Shown here piece by piece: positions 56,017 to 64,000 of a stretch of 64,000 nucleotides of DNA (positions within the stretch are counted from its first letter, which is position 1; the number at the start of each line of letters is the position of its first letter). Position numbers and translations under genes: made by a program. This DNA is from Sphingobacterium thalpophilum (GTDB lineage: Bacteria; Bacteroidota; Bacteroidia; Sphingobacteriales; Sphingobacteriaceae). The stretch is taken from assembly GCF_901482695.1 (NCBI RefSeq), contig NZ_LR590484.1, forward strand, positions 2,108,001 to 2,172,000, given 5' to 3'. A model generated the notes under the pieces. The model saw only the letters and a program-made list of their open reading frames with translations, made no database searches and was not told where the DNA came from.

Positions 56017-56057
56017 TAACGGCAAAGGGCTTTCATTCAGAAAGCCCTTTGCCGTTA
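56017..56057. terminator. Bidirectional terminator between lepB and pdxJ
   Basis: TAACGGCAAAGGGCTTT (56017-56033) and its exact complement AAAGCCCTTTGCCGTTA (56041-56057) around a 7-nt loop. A 17-bp perfect stem between convergent genes. Confidence 0.88.
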
Positions 56058-56080
56058 TAATGATTGTTATGCCACCAGGT

Positions 56081-56797
56081 TTACTTCAAACAGGCCAGAT
56101 AGCGCTTGATGGTTTCTTCCAATCCCAAATACAGGGCATCTGAAATCAGTGCATGCCCGATGCTCACTTCCAGTAGCTCGGGGATATGCTGATTAAAATA
56201 CTGTAGATTATTGAGGTCAAGGTCATGCCCCGCATTGAGGCCCAGGCCAACTTCGCGGGCCTTTAATGCTGCTTTAAAATAAGGTTTGATTGCCGCTTCC
56301 TTGTCAAAACCATATTCACTGGCGTAACCCTCTGTATATAGTTCGACCCGGTCGGTACCTGTTGCGGCTGCAGCCTCCACCATTTCTTCCACAGGATCAA
56401 CAAAGATGGACACCCGTATACCTGCGTCCTTAAACAATTTGCACATATCGCTTAGATAGTCTTTGTGCTTAATCGTATCCCAGCCATGATTGGAGGTCAG
56501 CTGTCCCAGAGTATCGGGAACGAGTGTCACCTGAGCGGGCTTGTTGGCCAGTACAAGATCAACAAACTTCTGTTCCTGGCAGTTCCCTTCGATATTCAGC
56601 TCGGTCTGGATCTCGGCCTTTAGGTCAAATACATCCTGATAGCGAATATGTCTCTCGTCAGGTCTGGGGTGTACGGTGATACCCTGGGCACCAAAACGTT
56701 CGCAGGCCAGAGCTGCAGCAAGCAGATTCGGGTTGTTGCCCCCCCTTGAATTTCTGAGCGTTGCGATTTTATTGATATTTACGGAAAGTCTGGTCAT
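56081..56797 (-). CDS. pdxJ: Pyridoxine 5'-phosphate synthase
   Basis: 238 residues, the usual length. TIM-barrel enzyme with [20 protein letters not shown] at the N terminus, [18 protein letters not shown] (substrate phosphate and catalytic His region), [16 protein letters not shown] and [15 protein letters not shown]. It condenses 1-deoxyxylulose-5-phosphate with 3-amino-1-hydroxyacetone phosphate to make pyridoxine 5'-phosphate. Single gene, divergent from cdaA with a 60-bp shared upstream region. Confidence 0.95.
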   Translation of the reverse strand: MTRLSVNINKIATLRNSRGGNNPNLLAAALACERFGAQGITVHPRPDERHIRYQDVFDLKAEIQTELNIEGNCQEQKFVDLVLANKPAQVTLVPDTLGQLTSNHGWDTIKHKDYLSDMCKLFKDAGIRVSIFVDPVEEMVEAAAATGTDRVELYTEGYASEYGFDKEAAIKPYFKAALKAREVGLGLNAGHDLDLNNLQYFNQHIPELLEVSIGHALISDALYLGLEETIKRYLACLK

Positions 56798-56857
56798 TTT
56801 TCTTTATGTTATGATGTAAAAATACAAATAATATCTATTTTTTTTTAACTTGCATAT

Positions 56858-57652
56858 ATGGATGGAATCGATTACAGCTTGTTTAGTGGCTTTCGCTTAT
56901 TGGACGTTATTGATATCATATTAGTAGCGATCATTATCTACTATATCTATAGTTTGATCCGGGGCACGATTGCTGTGAATATCCTGATTGGGGTCGCCCT
57001 GTTTTACGGCGTCTATATTGTCGTGAAACAAATGCATATGCGTTTGCTGACCGAGATATTCGGCGGATTTATTTCTGTCGGATCTATTGCACTAATTGTT
57101 GTCTTCCAGCAGGAAATCAGACGGTTTTTACTCCATGTCGGCAAAAATATTTCCATGAAACGAAAGAAGGTTTTTTGGTCTTTTTTGGGCAATAAGAAAG
57201 CCATTCAAAAAGATTTAACGGAAGATCTTCGGCCTGTCATCGAGGCTTGCAGAAGCATGTCACGAACCCGGACCGGAGCACTGCTGGTTTTCTCCAAATA
57301 CTTTGATGAGGAATATTACCAGAGTAGTGGTGAATATATCGATGCACAGATCTCAAAGCGCCTGATTGAGAGTATTTTTCATAAAAATAGTCCACTGCAT
57401 GATGGGGCGGTGGTCATCGTGGATTTTAAGATCATGACAGCTTCCTGCGTGTTGCCGTTGTCGGATAGCGAAGACCTGCCCTTGCAGTTTGGATTGCGGC
57501 ACCGTGCGGCAATAGGTGTTACGGAAATCTCGGATGCTGTTGCGGTGATTGTCTCTGAAGAAACCGGGGAGATCTCATTTGCAAAGGATGGCAACGTGAA
57601 TATGAACGTGTCGCCCGAAGAATTGGAACAATTGCTAAAAGACGAATTATAA
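56858..57652 (+). CDS. cdaA: Diadenylate cyclase CdaA (c-di-AMP synthase)
   Basis: 264 residues. Three N-terminal membrane helices (VIDIILVAIIIYYIYSLI, AVNILIGVALFYGVYIVV, FISVGSIALIVVFQQEI) followed by the DisA_N cyclase domain from about 115. Active-site motifs LHDGAVVIVD (DGA) and GLRHRAAIGVTE (RHR) are intact. It joins two ATP into c-di-AMP, which controls potassium and osmotic balance and wall homeostasis. Single gene, closed by a hairpin shared with the convergent gene. Confidence 0.95.
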   Translation: MDGIDYSLFSGFRLLDVIDIILVAIIIYYIYSLIRGTIAVNILIGVALFYGVYIVVKQMHMRLLTEIFGGFISVGSIALIVVFQQEIRRFLLHVGKNISMKRKKVFWSFLGNKKAIQKDLTEDLRPVIEACRSMSRTRTGALLVFSKYFDEEYYQSSGEYIDAQISKRLIESIFHKNSPLHDGAVVIVDFKIMTASCVLPLSDSEDLPLQFGLRHRAAIGVTEISDAVAVIVSEETGEISFAKDGNVNMNVSPEELEQLLKDEL

Positions 57653-57653
57653 A

Positions 57654-57684
57654 AAATGGGCACCTATAAAGTACCCATTTCTTT
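57654..57684. terminator. Terminator between cdaA and the DUF2911 gene
   Basis: AAATGGGCAC (57654-57663) pairs with GTACCCATTT (57671-57680) with one mismatch, followed by a T-rich tail on the plus strand and preceded by A residues that serve as T tail on the minus strand. It fits both convergent genes. Confidence 0.75.
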
Positions 57685-57744
57685 CTATTATTGTCGGTTA
57701 GAACACGCTTTTACTAGCATTTTCCACCTGTTTTTTGTTTTGTC

Positions 57745-58590
57745 CTATTTTTTTGCTGCATTAAGGACTTGAGTATTTAGCTTGATGTATTCGCTATTTT
57801 TACCCTCGGTCGCTACTTCTACCCCTTTGGTGGCGGTTTCGATTGCGCCTTTTTTATCGCCTGCTTTCAATTGCGCTTTTGCTTTCCAGTACAGCACGTG
57901 AGCAGCTTTCGGCTGTGCTTTAGCAGCTTCGTCAAACCAAACTAGTGCTTTATTCAGATCGAGGTTGTTATTGAAATAGTATTGAGCGGCGGCAAAATAC
58001 GGTTTTTTCTCGCCCTTCATGGCCTCGTCGATGGACGCCAGAATCTTCGCCTGCTGCTCCACTTTCAGATCGACTTTTATGGCTGTTTTTTCCCAGGCAA
58101 GGCTGAGTACGGCACTGGTGGGTGTTACATTGTCAAAGGAGATCGTGAATGTCTCCACAGCTGTATTCAGCGTTTGTGGTTTAACGTTAAAACGAAGGGC
58201 ATCTTCAGCCTGATTATAGGTATAAGCTCCCCATTGTTTGGTGTTTTTGCTGATGATCACTGTCCATTCTGATTTATTGGGAATGGTAAACAAGGCGTAG
58301 GTACCTGCTGCGAGTTTATGGCCGTTTAAGCTGACATCCCCTTCAAATGTCAGTGTAGTATTGGTATTAGCACCCGTGCGCCATACCTCGTTATATGGGA
58401 CAAGCTCGCCAAAAATTTTACGGCCATTCATGCTCGGCCTGCTATAGCTGAGGGTCACATTTTCGATTCCCAGTCCCTGTGTGACTGTCTGGGCGCTGCT
58501 AGCAGCAGGTAGCTTCAGCTGCGCAGAGGCTGCGTTTGCGGTGAGCAGCAGAACGGCAGCTGTAGCAATGGTAAAAAAACTTTTTTTCAT
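57745..58590 (-). CDS. DUF2911 protein with C-terminal TPR-like helices, secreted
   Basis: 281 residues. Signal peptide to about 23 (NAASAQ). DUF2911 core at about 35-175: IENVTLSYSRPSMNGRKIFG, VWRTGANTNTTLTFEGDVSL, KLAAGTYALFTIPN and WGAYTYNQAEDALRF. The last 100 residues are helical and TPR-like (AAQYYFNNNLDLNKALVWFD, AHVLYWKAKAQLKAGDKKGA). Function unknown; common in Bacteroidota as a periplasmic protein. It starts 36 bp after the MFS gene's stop on the same strand, so the two may be co-transcribed. Confidence 0.9.
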   Translation of the reverse strand: MKKSFFTIATAAVLLLTANAASAQLKLPAASSAQTVTQGLGIENVTLSYSRPSMNGRKIFGELVPYNEVWRTGANTNTTLTFEGDVSLNGHKLAAGTYALFTIPNKSEWTVIISKNTKQWGAYTYNQAEDALRFNVKPQTLNTAVETFTISFDNVTPTSAVLSLAWEKTAIKVDLKVEQQAKILASIDEAMKGEKKPYFAAAQYYFNNNLDLNKALVWFDEAAKAQPKAAHVLYWKAKAQLKAGDKKGAIETATKGVEVATEGKNSEYIKLNTQVLNAAKK

Positions 58591-58626
58591 CTGTTTACAT
58601 GTTTGTTTGTCAATATTTGTGATCTT

Positions 58627-59919
58627 TTATCCGTTTTTTCCGACTTGATGACCTTTAACAGCAAAGAATAAAATATATAAATAAGCTGGCACCATAGCAA
58701 AGAGGAAGGCATGCTGAAAATCTACATGTAGGGTATCTTTAAGGTATCCATAGATCAAGGGCCAGATCGCTCCACCGGCGATACCCATAATCATGACACC
58801 CGAACCCACTTTCGTAAAACGGCCCAGTCCCTTGATACCGAGCGGGAAGATCGCAGGCCACATCAGGGCGTTTGCCACACCCAGAAGCGCGACAAAAATG
58901 TAGGAAGTCAAGCCTGTGGAGAAAGCTGAAATTGCTGTGAATGCAATTCCGACCAATGTACAGATGCGCAGCGCCGTCTGCTGGGAGACAAAGCGTGGGA
59001 TCGTAATAATCCCGATAAAATAACCGACGAGCATGCAGACAAGGGTAAATGTTGTTCCGTATTTCACAAAAAACGGCGGTAAGGAAAGCAACCGGCCGTA
59101 GGTGCCGATAATATCGCCTGCCATGACCTCCACGGCCACGCAAAAGAAAATAGCAAGAAATCCGAGAAAGAGGTGTGGAAATTGGAAGATGCTTGTCTTC
59201 CTGGTGCCTGCAACAGCTGCTTCATCAGACTCTTCTTCTTCCTTGTTGACATCCACATCAGGCATTTTGACAGCAAATACGATGATGGCCAGAATCGCTA
59301 CACCTACTGCAACGCCGATATATGGACCGTGTAGCCGTTCGGATAGTTCTGCTAATAACGCATCGTGTTCGGCACCAACCTTAAGTTCTTTGATTTTGCT
59401 GGATATCGTGTCGTAATCCTTTAACAAGATACTGCCCAGGACCACGGGAACGATCATGCCCGCCGTTTTGTTAAAGATGCCCACAATGGAAATCCGCTGG
59501 GCAGCACTTTCTATCGGGCCAATGATACTTAAATAGGGATTAATAGCTGTCTGTAATAAAGCCATACCTGAGGCTTGGACGAATATAGCAATCAGGAAAA
59601 GCTGGTAGCTTAAGTTTGACGCTGCCGGAAGGATGATAAGGGCACCGATGATAATTAGGACCAAACTGGCGACAAGCCCGTTTTTAAATCCAATTTTGCT
59701 CAAAATCCATGAACTGGGTAAGGCTAGAAAAAAATAGGCAATATAAGAAGCAAAAAGAATCAGAAAGGCCTGGGTATCTGTTTCCAGATTAAATGCCAGC
59801 CGTACGAAAGGAATCAACGCTCCGTTGGCCCATGTAATGTAGCCCAAAATAAAAAATAGTGCACAGCAAATGAGCATAGGGACTATTGCTGTTCTACCCG
59901 AATTAGGATTAGTGGTCAT
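58627..59919 (-). CDS. Sugar MFS transporter (FucP/FHS-type)
   Basis: 430 residues with 12 predicted helices. The N terminus PMLICCALFFILGYITWANG and LFASYIAYFFLALPSSWILS are characteristic of the fucose/glucose/GlcNAc-type proton symporters found in Bacteroidota. A central charged loop (about 225-240, EEEESDEAA) separates the halves. Substrate cannot be fixed; hexoses, fucose and GlcNAc are all possible. If it moves GlcNAc it would complement the amino-sugar genes 20 kb away, which is speculation. 278 bp without a gene lie upstream. Confidence 0.88.
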   Translation of the reverse strand: MTTNPNSGRTAIVPMLICCALFFILGYITWANGALIPFVRLAFNLETDTQAFLILFASYIAYFFLALPSSWILSKIGFKNGLVASLVLIIIGALIILPAASNLSYQLFLIAIFVQASGMALLQTAINPYLSIIGPIESAAQRISIVGIFNKTAGMIVPVVLGSILLKDYDTISSKIKELKVGAEHDALLAELSERLHGPYIGVAVGVAILAIIVFAVKMPDVDVNKEEEESDEAAVAGTRKTSIFQFPHLFLGFLAIFFCVAVEVMAGDIIGTYGRLLSLPPFFVKYGTTFTLVCMLVGYFIGIITIPRFVSQQTALRICTLVGIAFTAISAFSTGLTSYIFVALLGVANALMWPAIFPLGIKGLGRFTKVGSGVMIMGIAGGAIWPLIYGYLKDTLHVDFQHAFLFAMVPAYLYILFFAVKGHQVGKNG

Positions 59920-60197
59920 TTTTTTAATTATATTTAGTTAAGTTATCGTTCTCGGACCAGAATCAGTACAAAGAGTCGTTAAGCAAACGATTGCACGCTA
60001 TTTTTACTGAATTTTTAGTTATCCATCCTACAAGACTACTTAATTTTCTTGAATATCGGAAATAAAAAAAGGGGTATTTTGCTAATTATTTGGCAAAAAA
60101 AAGAAGAATAAATTATAAAAAATATTCTTCTTTGGGTAGCAATCTTGTCGATTTTCGAATATTTATCCGGAAGTAAATCGAGTTAGCGTACAGCACC

Positions 60198-60623
60198 TTA
60201 TTTTGGTACAATGGCCACTGTAAGTCGTGAGATACAATTCAGCTTATTGAAGCGGTCGTACATTTTGATTTCCCAGACATGCGTTGAGCGGCCGATATGG
60301 ATCGGGCTGCATATGGCGGTGATTACGCCGCTACTGACCGGCCTCAGATGGTTGGCATTCACTTCCAGGCCCACGCCTCGATATTTTTCGGGGTCTACCA
60401 CCAAGTTGGAGGCAATACTGCCCAAAGACTCGGCGAGGACAACGGAGGCACCGCCATGCAGTATTCCATGGGGCTGTTTCACCTTGTCGGTCACTGGCAT
60501 GGTGGCGGTAATGCTGTTGTCGTCAATCTGGGTCGCCTGAATTTCCAGCAAGCCTGACAGGTACTTGTTAAAAAAAACGTTTATTTCGTCAATGTTGTAG
60601 TGCTGAAACCAGATTTTTGACAT
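60198..60623 (-). CDS. Hotdog-fold thioesterase, YdiI/MenI-like
   Basis: 141 residues, cytosolic. Motif GILHGGASVVLAESLGSIAS with the catalytic Glu and NANHLRPVSSGVI are those of the 4-hydroxybenzoyl-CoA type II thioesterases such as YdiI, which hydrolyse 1,4-dihydroxy-2-naphthoyl-CoA in menaquinone synthesis. That substrate is likely but not proven. The ATG overlaps the 3' end of the DinB gene by 35 bp, so translation is coupled; histidine kinase, DinB and thioesterase genes form one minus-strand run. Confidence 0.85.
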   Translation of the reverse strand: MSKIWFQHYNIDEINVFFNKYLSGLLEIQATQIDDNSITATMPVTDKVKQPHGILHGGASVVLAESLGSIASNLVVDPEKYRGVGLEVNANHLRPVSSGVITAICSPIHIGRSTHVWEIKMYDRFNKLNCISRLTVAIVPK

Positions 60624-61140
60624 CGTCAGAGTTTAAGTAGCGTTCCTGAATGATAATACGATGGTGGTTGAGGTGACCTGCAATCACATACAATAGTGCT
60701 TTGACGCTGACCAGACGTTCGGAGGCCATGCCTTTGCGCTCCAGTTCCGCCTCATTAAAGCTGTTGAATAGCATCATATTGGCTTTACGTAGATAGGTGA
60801 ATTCTTTGCTCAGGCTTTCTAACGTCCGCTCGTTGTAGCGGGAATACTGTATTAGATAATCCTGGTCATAGCCTGTCAGCTCTTTCAGGTCGTTGCGTGA
60901 AAAACGTAAGGCACGGTAGGCCATGATGCGTTCGTTGTCGATCACATGGCCGACGACTTCTTTGATAGTCCATTTGTCTTCCGCGTATTTGAAGTTACCT
61001 CTTTCCTCTGGAATGGAGTCTAAAAATGCAGGAAAGGAAAGTATCTGTTCTTCCAATGCATCCAATACGTTGTCATCGACTACAGTCTCTATGTACGGCG
61101 CGTAGACTGCTGGATATTCGTCAGATTTGAGTGGCTTCAT
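60589..61140 (-). CDS. DinB-family (YfiT-like) metal-binding protein
   Basis: 183 residues forming a four-helix bundle. Metal-binding His residues appear in KEVVGHVIDNERIMAYRALRF (about 59-79) and in VIAGHLNHHRIIIQERY near the C terminus. YfiT/DinB-like proteins are thiol- or metal-dependent hydrolases and transferases, often in stress responses; the exact reaction is unknown. The start overlaps the 3' end of the histidine kinase gene by 20 bp and its own end overlaps the thioesterase start. Confidence 0.88.
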   Translation of the reverse strand: MKPLKSDEYPAVYAPYIETVVDDNVLDALEEQILSFPAFLDSIPEERGNFKYAEDKWTIKEVVGHVIDNERIMAYRALRFSRNDLKELTGYDQDYLIQYSRYNERTLESLSKEFTYLRKANMMLFNSFNEAELERKGMASERLVSVKALLYVIAGHLNHHRIIIQERYLNSDDVKNLVSALQH

Positions 61141-62350
61141 ATTTTAAGTTACTTTTTAAGATTATTCGAAATGTTGTTCCTTTACCTATTTCAGATTCTT
61201 TCACAAAGATTTGACCCTGATGATACCGGACCATCCGTTTGGTCAAGCTAAGGCCCAGTCCCCAGCCTCTCTTTCGCGTTGTAAATCCGGGCTGGAATAT
61301 CGAGTCAAAATCTGAGCGCGGAATTCCTTTACCCGTATCACTAATGTCTATAAAAATTTCTTCTTTCGCAATATTTTCTGAAATATTAACAGTTATCTTT
61401 CCTTCTGTGCCAATGGCATTTACTCCGTTTTTCAATAAATTTTCGATGATCCAGTCGAACAATGGGACATTGAGTTTTGCCTCGACATGTTTATCTCCGG
61501 TTAACTCAAACGTGATTTTATTGCTTGTGCGTACCCTGAAATAATCCACATAATTTTCGATGACCTCATACAGATTGTGGTTGGTCAATACGGGTGTCGA
61601 TCCGATCTTGGAGAAGCGGTCGGCCACGATTTCGAGCCTCTTGATATCGTTTTCCATCTCATTAAGGGTATCGTCTTCCTCCGCGTCAAATTTGATACGA
61701 ATGAGCTCTAACCATCCCATAAGCGACGATATAGGAGTGCCCAGCTGGTGCGCGGCTTCTTTTGTCAAACCCACCCAGACCAGGTTCTGCTCAGATTTAC
61801 GGATCGAGTTGAACACGGTATAAGCAATAATTAAGAACAGTGCGATAAGCGATAATTGGACATAAGGGAATACGCGCAGCTGCTGCAAAAACCAGGAATC
61901 TTTATAATATACATGCCACTTTTGTCCATTCTCCAACTCCAGTGTGATGGGCGCATGGCTTTTCTTCATGAAGGCAAGCTGCTTCTGAAAATATTCGGGG
62001 TCGTAGTCCAGGTGTTTTGTAACAGAATCATTGTGCATCGGCTTGATATTCGTCTTTGTGGAGTCCAGGTTTCTCCAAAAAATAATTTCTTCCTTGTCAT
62101 CAGTGATAATTGCAGGTAAGTTCAGACTGTCGCGAACTGCATAGATAAACGTGATAAACTCATCATCGACATCGGGCATGGTCATGATGTTTTTCGTACT
62201 CATGGCCCAGACCTGTGCTTTGGAACGTTCGGCATGGGCGAGATTGCGAACGAGATAATTGGTATAGACCAATGAAGCAACGGCGATAACTGCTGCAAAT
62301 ATCAGCAGGATAAACTTCCAGCGTTGTTGGCTTATCTGATAAGGTTTCAT
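61121..62350 (-). CDS. Membrane sensor histidine kinase
   Basis: 409 residues. Two membrane helices (about 13-33 and 165-185) enclose a periplasmic sensor region of some 130 residues. The HisKA H-box is KEAAHQLGTPISSLMGW, with the phospho-accepting His at about 207. ATP-binding boxes follow: NLLKNGVNAIG (N box), ISDTGKGIP (G1), TTRKRGWGLGLSLTKRMV (G2). It autophosphorylates and would pass the phosphate to a response regulator, but none is encoded nearby, so its partner is elsewhere. Start at 62350 gives a short basic N terminus before the first helix. Confidence 0.93.
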   Translation of the reverse strand: MKPYQISQQRWKFILLIFAAVIAVASLVYTNYLVRNLAHAERSKAQVWAMSTKNIMTMPDVDDEFITFIYAVRDSLNLPAIITDDKEEIIFWRNLDSTKTNIKPMHNDSVTKHLDYDPEYFQKQLAFMKKSHAPITLELENGQKWHVYYKDSWFLQQLRVFPYVQLSLIALFLIIAYTVFNSIRKSEQNLVWVGLTKEAAHQLGTPISSLMGWLELIRIKFDAEEDDTLNEMENDIKRLEIVADRFSKIGSTPVLTNHNLYEVIENYVDYFRVRTSNKITFELTGDKHVEAKLNVPLFDWIIENLLKNGVNAIGTEGKITVNISENIAKEEIFIDISDTGKGIPRSDFDSIFQPGFTTRKRGWGLGLSLTKRMVRYHQGQIFVKESEIGKGTTFRIILKSNLKYEATQI

Positions 62351-62469
62351 GATGTGCTATTCGTCTCTTTACCGCAAATTACTGAATAAATGTCTGTTTT
62401 CTGCACTTTTATTTCAGCTTGGGAGGGGTGCTGATGTCCAAATCAAAATTTTTGTGGTAATTTTGCGGC

Positions 62470-63990
62470 ATGAGTTCAGAAAGAAAAGTAAGAGTGCGTT
62501 TTGCACCTAGTCCCACGGGTGGTCTGCACCTTGGAGGCGTACGTACAGCGTTATTTAATTTTCTCTATGCGCGTCAGCATCAGGGAGATTTTATTTTACG
62601 TGTCGAGGATACGGATCAGACTCGTTTTGTGCCCGGAGCGGAAGAGTATATCAACGAATGTCTGGCTTGGTGTGGCCTGACACCGGATGAAAGCCCTTCA
62701 AAGGGCGGGAAATATGGTCCTTATCGGCAGAGCGAAAGGAAACCAGCTTATCGTCAATATGCCGAACAACTCGTTGCTGGGGGCTATGCTTACTACGCCT
62801 TTGATACAGCTGCGGAACTGGAGGAGCAGCGGAAGCTGCAGCCTAACTTCCGCTACAGCCACGAAAACAGGCTGCAACTGCGCAATTCTTTGAGCCTTAG
62901 TGAAACTGAAACTCAACAATTATTGGAGTCCGGTGCGCCGTATACAATTCGGATAAAGGTTCCTACAGATGAGACGGTCACGTTTACCGATATGATCCGT
63001 GGGAAAGTGGCTTTTGATACCAATCTGGTTGACGATAAGGTACTGCTCAAAGCAGACGGCATGCCCACCTACCATCTGGCGGTCGTGGTGGATGACAAGG
63101 CTATGGAGATATCTCATGTCTTCCGTGGTGAAGAATGGTTGCCCTCGGCTCCGATCCATATATTATTATGGGAGTACCTGGGCTGGGGAGACAGCATGCC
63201 TGCATGGGCTCATTTGCCATTGATCCTCAAACCGGATGGAAATGGGAAATTGAGTAAGCGTGACGGCGACCGTCTGGGATTCCCGGTCTATGCCATGAAC
63301 TGGACGGATCCTAAATCTGGGGACACCACCAAAGGATTTCGTGAAATGGGGTTCATGGCCGCGGCATTTGTCAATATGTTGGGGGTGCTGGGCTGGAACG
63401 ATGGTACAGAACAGGAGCTGTTCTCGCTCGACGAGCTGATACAGAAATTCAGTGTAGACCGTATCAGCAAGGCTGGGGCGAAGTTTGATTTTGAAAAGGC
63501 AAAATGGTTTAATCACGAATGGATCAAGCGTTCTTCAGGCGAAAGCCTGCTGCCGCAGGTCAAAGAGGTGTTGGCCCATCATCAGGTTGACGCCGAAGAA
63601 GGCTATATTGGACGTGTGCTGGATGCCATTAAGGAGCGTCTGACCTTTGTGGAAGATTTTTGGGCACAGGCTTCTTTCTTTTTCGTGCAGCCAGCTGAAT
63701 ATGATCTGAATGCCGTGAAGCCAAAATGGTCTGCGGAGAAAACAGCATTTTTTGAAAATATCATTCCGTCATTTGAAAATTTTGGCAATTGGGAAGCACC
63801 TGCTCTGGAAGCTTTCTTCAAAGATGCCATTCAGGCTTCGGGTATGAAAATTGGCGAATTAATGATGCCGTTCCGGATTATGCTGGTGGGCGGTAAATTT
63901 GGTCCTGATGTATTCCAGATCGTCGAGTTATTGGGGCAGCAGGAAGTGGTGGCCCGCATCCGAAAAGCACTTGTTGAATTTGGAGCTTAA
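62470..63990 (+). CDS. gltX: Glutamyl-tRNA synthetase
   Basis: 506 residues, complete in the window. Class I synthetase with the HIGH-type motif FAPSPTGGLHLGG (11-23) and the KLSKR motif at 260-264. RVEDTDQTR (44-52) and GEEWLPSAPIH are further family marks, and the C-terminal helical anticodon-binding domain fills about 340-506. It charges tRNA-Glu with glutamate. It is divergent from the histidine kinase gene with 119 bp between. Confidence 0.96.
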   Translation: MSSERKVRVRFAPSPTGGLHLGGVRTALFNFLYARQHQGDFILRVEDTDQTRFVPGAEEYINECLAWCGLTPDESPSKGGKYGPYRQSERKPAYRQYAEQLVAGGYAYYAFDTAAELEEQRKLQPNFRYSHENRLQLRNSLSLSETETQQLLESGAPYTIRIKVPTDETVTFTDMIRGKVAFDTNLVDDKVLLKADGMPTYHLAVVVDDKAMEISHVFRGEEWLPSAPIHILLWEYLGWGDSMPAWAHLPLILKPDGNGKLSKRDGDRLGFPVYAMNWTDPKSGDTTKGFREMGFMAAAFVNMLGVLGWNDGTEQELFSLDELIQKFSVDRISKAGAKFDFEKAKWFNHEWIKRSSGESLLPQVKEVLAHHQVDAEEGYIGRVLDAIKERLTFVEDFWAQASFFFVQPAEYDLNAVKPKWSAEKTAFFENIIPSFENFGNWEAPALEAFFKDAIQASGMKIGELMMPFRIMLVGGKFGPDVFQIVELLGQQEVVARIRKALVEFGA

Positions 63991-64000
63991 GCTACCTCAT

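Overview
The window looks like chromosome of a Bacteroidota species close to Sphingobacterium (Sphingobacteriaceae). The signs are four SusC/SusD-type gene sets with SusD and many other predicted lipoproteins, starts without Shine-Dalgarno sequences, a near-perfect TTTG-N18-TATATTTG promoter in front of the tRNA genes, and the gene run parA-parB-DUF5683-dapB-lepB. The genus is an inference from gene content.

Layout. (1) 1-6.8 kb, minus strand, AT-rich: a decayed gene fragment, then an operon of four predicted lipoproteins. Three belong to the cholesterol-dependent-cytolysin (thiol-activated cytolysin) superfamily, two short forms and one long, and the last is an S41 serine protease. I read this as a CDC-like (CDCL) pore-forming toxin system and consider it the most exciting part of the window. 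(2) 6.8-8.3 kb, minus: EamA exporter, RidA and a 43-residue membrane protein. (3) 8.4-40.5 kb, plus: a long accessory region that reads as a peptidoglycan / N-acetylmuramic acid utilisation locus. It holds NagA, two GHL10 glycosidases, three SusC/SusD pairs, an amidase, the exo-muramidase NamZ, a DUF4623-like lipoprotein, a phosphoesterase-propeller protein, a GH9 enzyme, a polysaccharide deacetylase, MurQ and a sodium-solute symporter. Cell-wall fragments would be bound and cut at the outer membrane, trimmed in the periplasm by amidase and glycosidases, imported by the symporter, and fed to amino-sugar metabolism by MurQ and NagA. No MurNAc kinase or dedicated regulator is visible in the window. 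A 9-bp motif, TGCGTNTTT, recurs in front of four of its transcription units. (4) 40.5-43.5 kb: purine nucleoside phosphorylase and an outer-membrane porin. (5) 43.6-45.7 kb: four valine tRNA genes and an ISL3/ISAon1-like insertion sequence whose left end is duplicated in tandem. (6) 45.8-64 kb: mostly core genes: PagL-like lipid A deacylase, M16 protease, flavin reductase, parAB, dapB, lepB, pdxJ, cdaA, an MFS sugar transporter, a thioesterase, a DinB protein, a histidine kinase and gltX.

Two reading-frame events deserve attention. The first SusC gene is out of frame at a run of seven G residues, as in a phase-variable gene caught in the OFF state. The GH9 gene ends on an A_AAA_AAG slippery heptamer directly followed by a stop, and the -1 frame runs straight into the deacetylase domain, so a GH9-deacetylase fusion may be made by ribosomal frameshifting.
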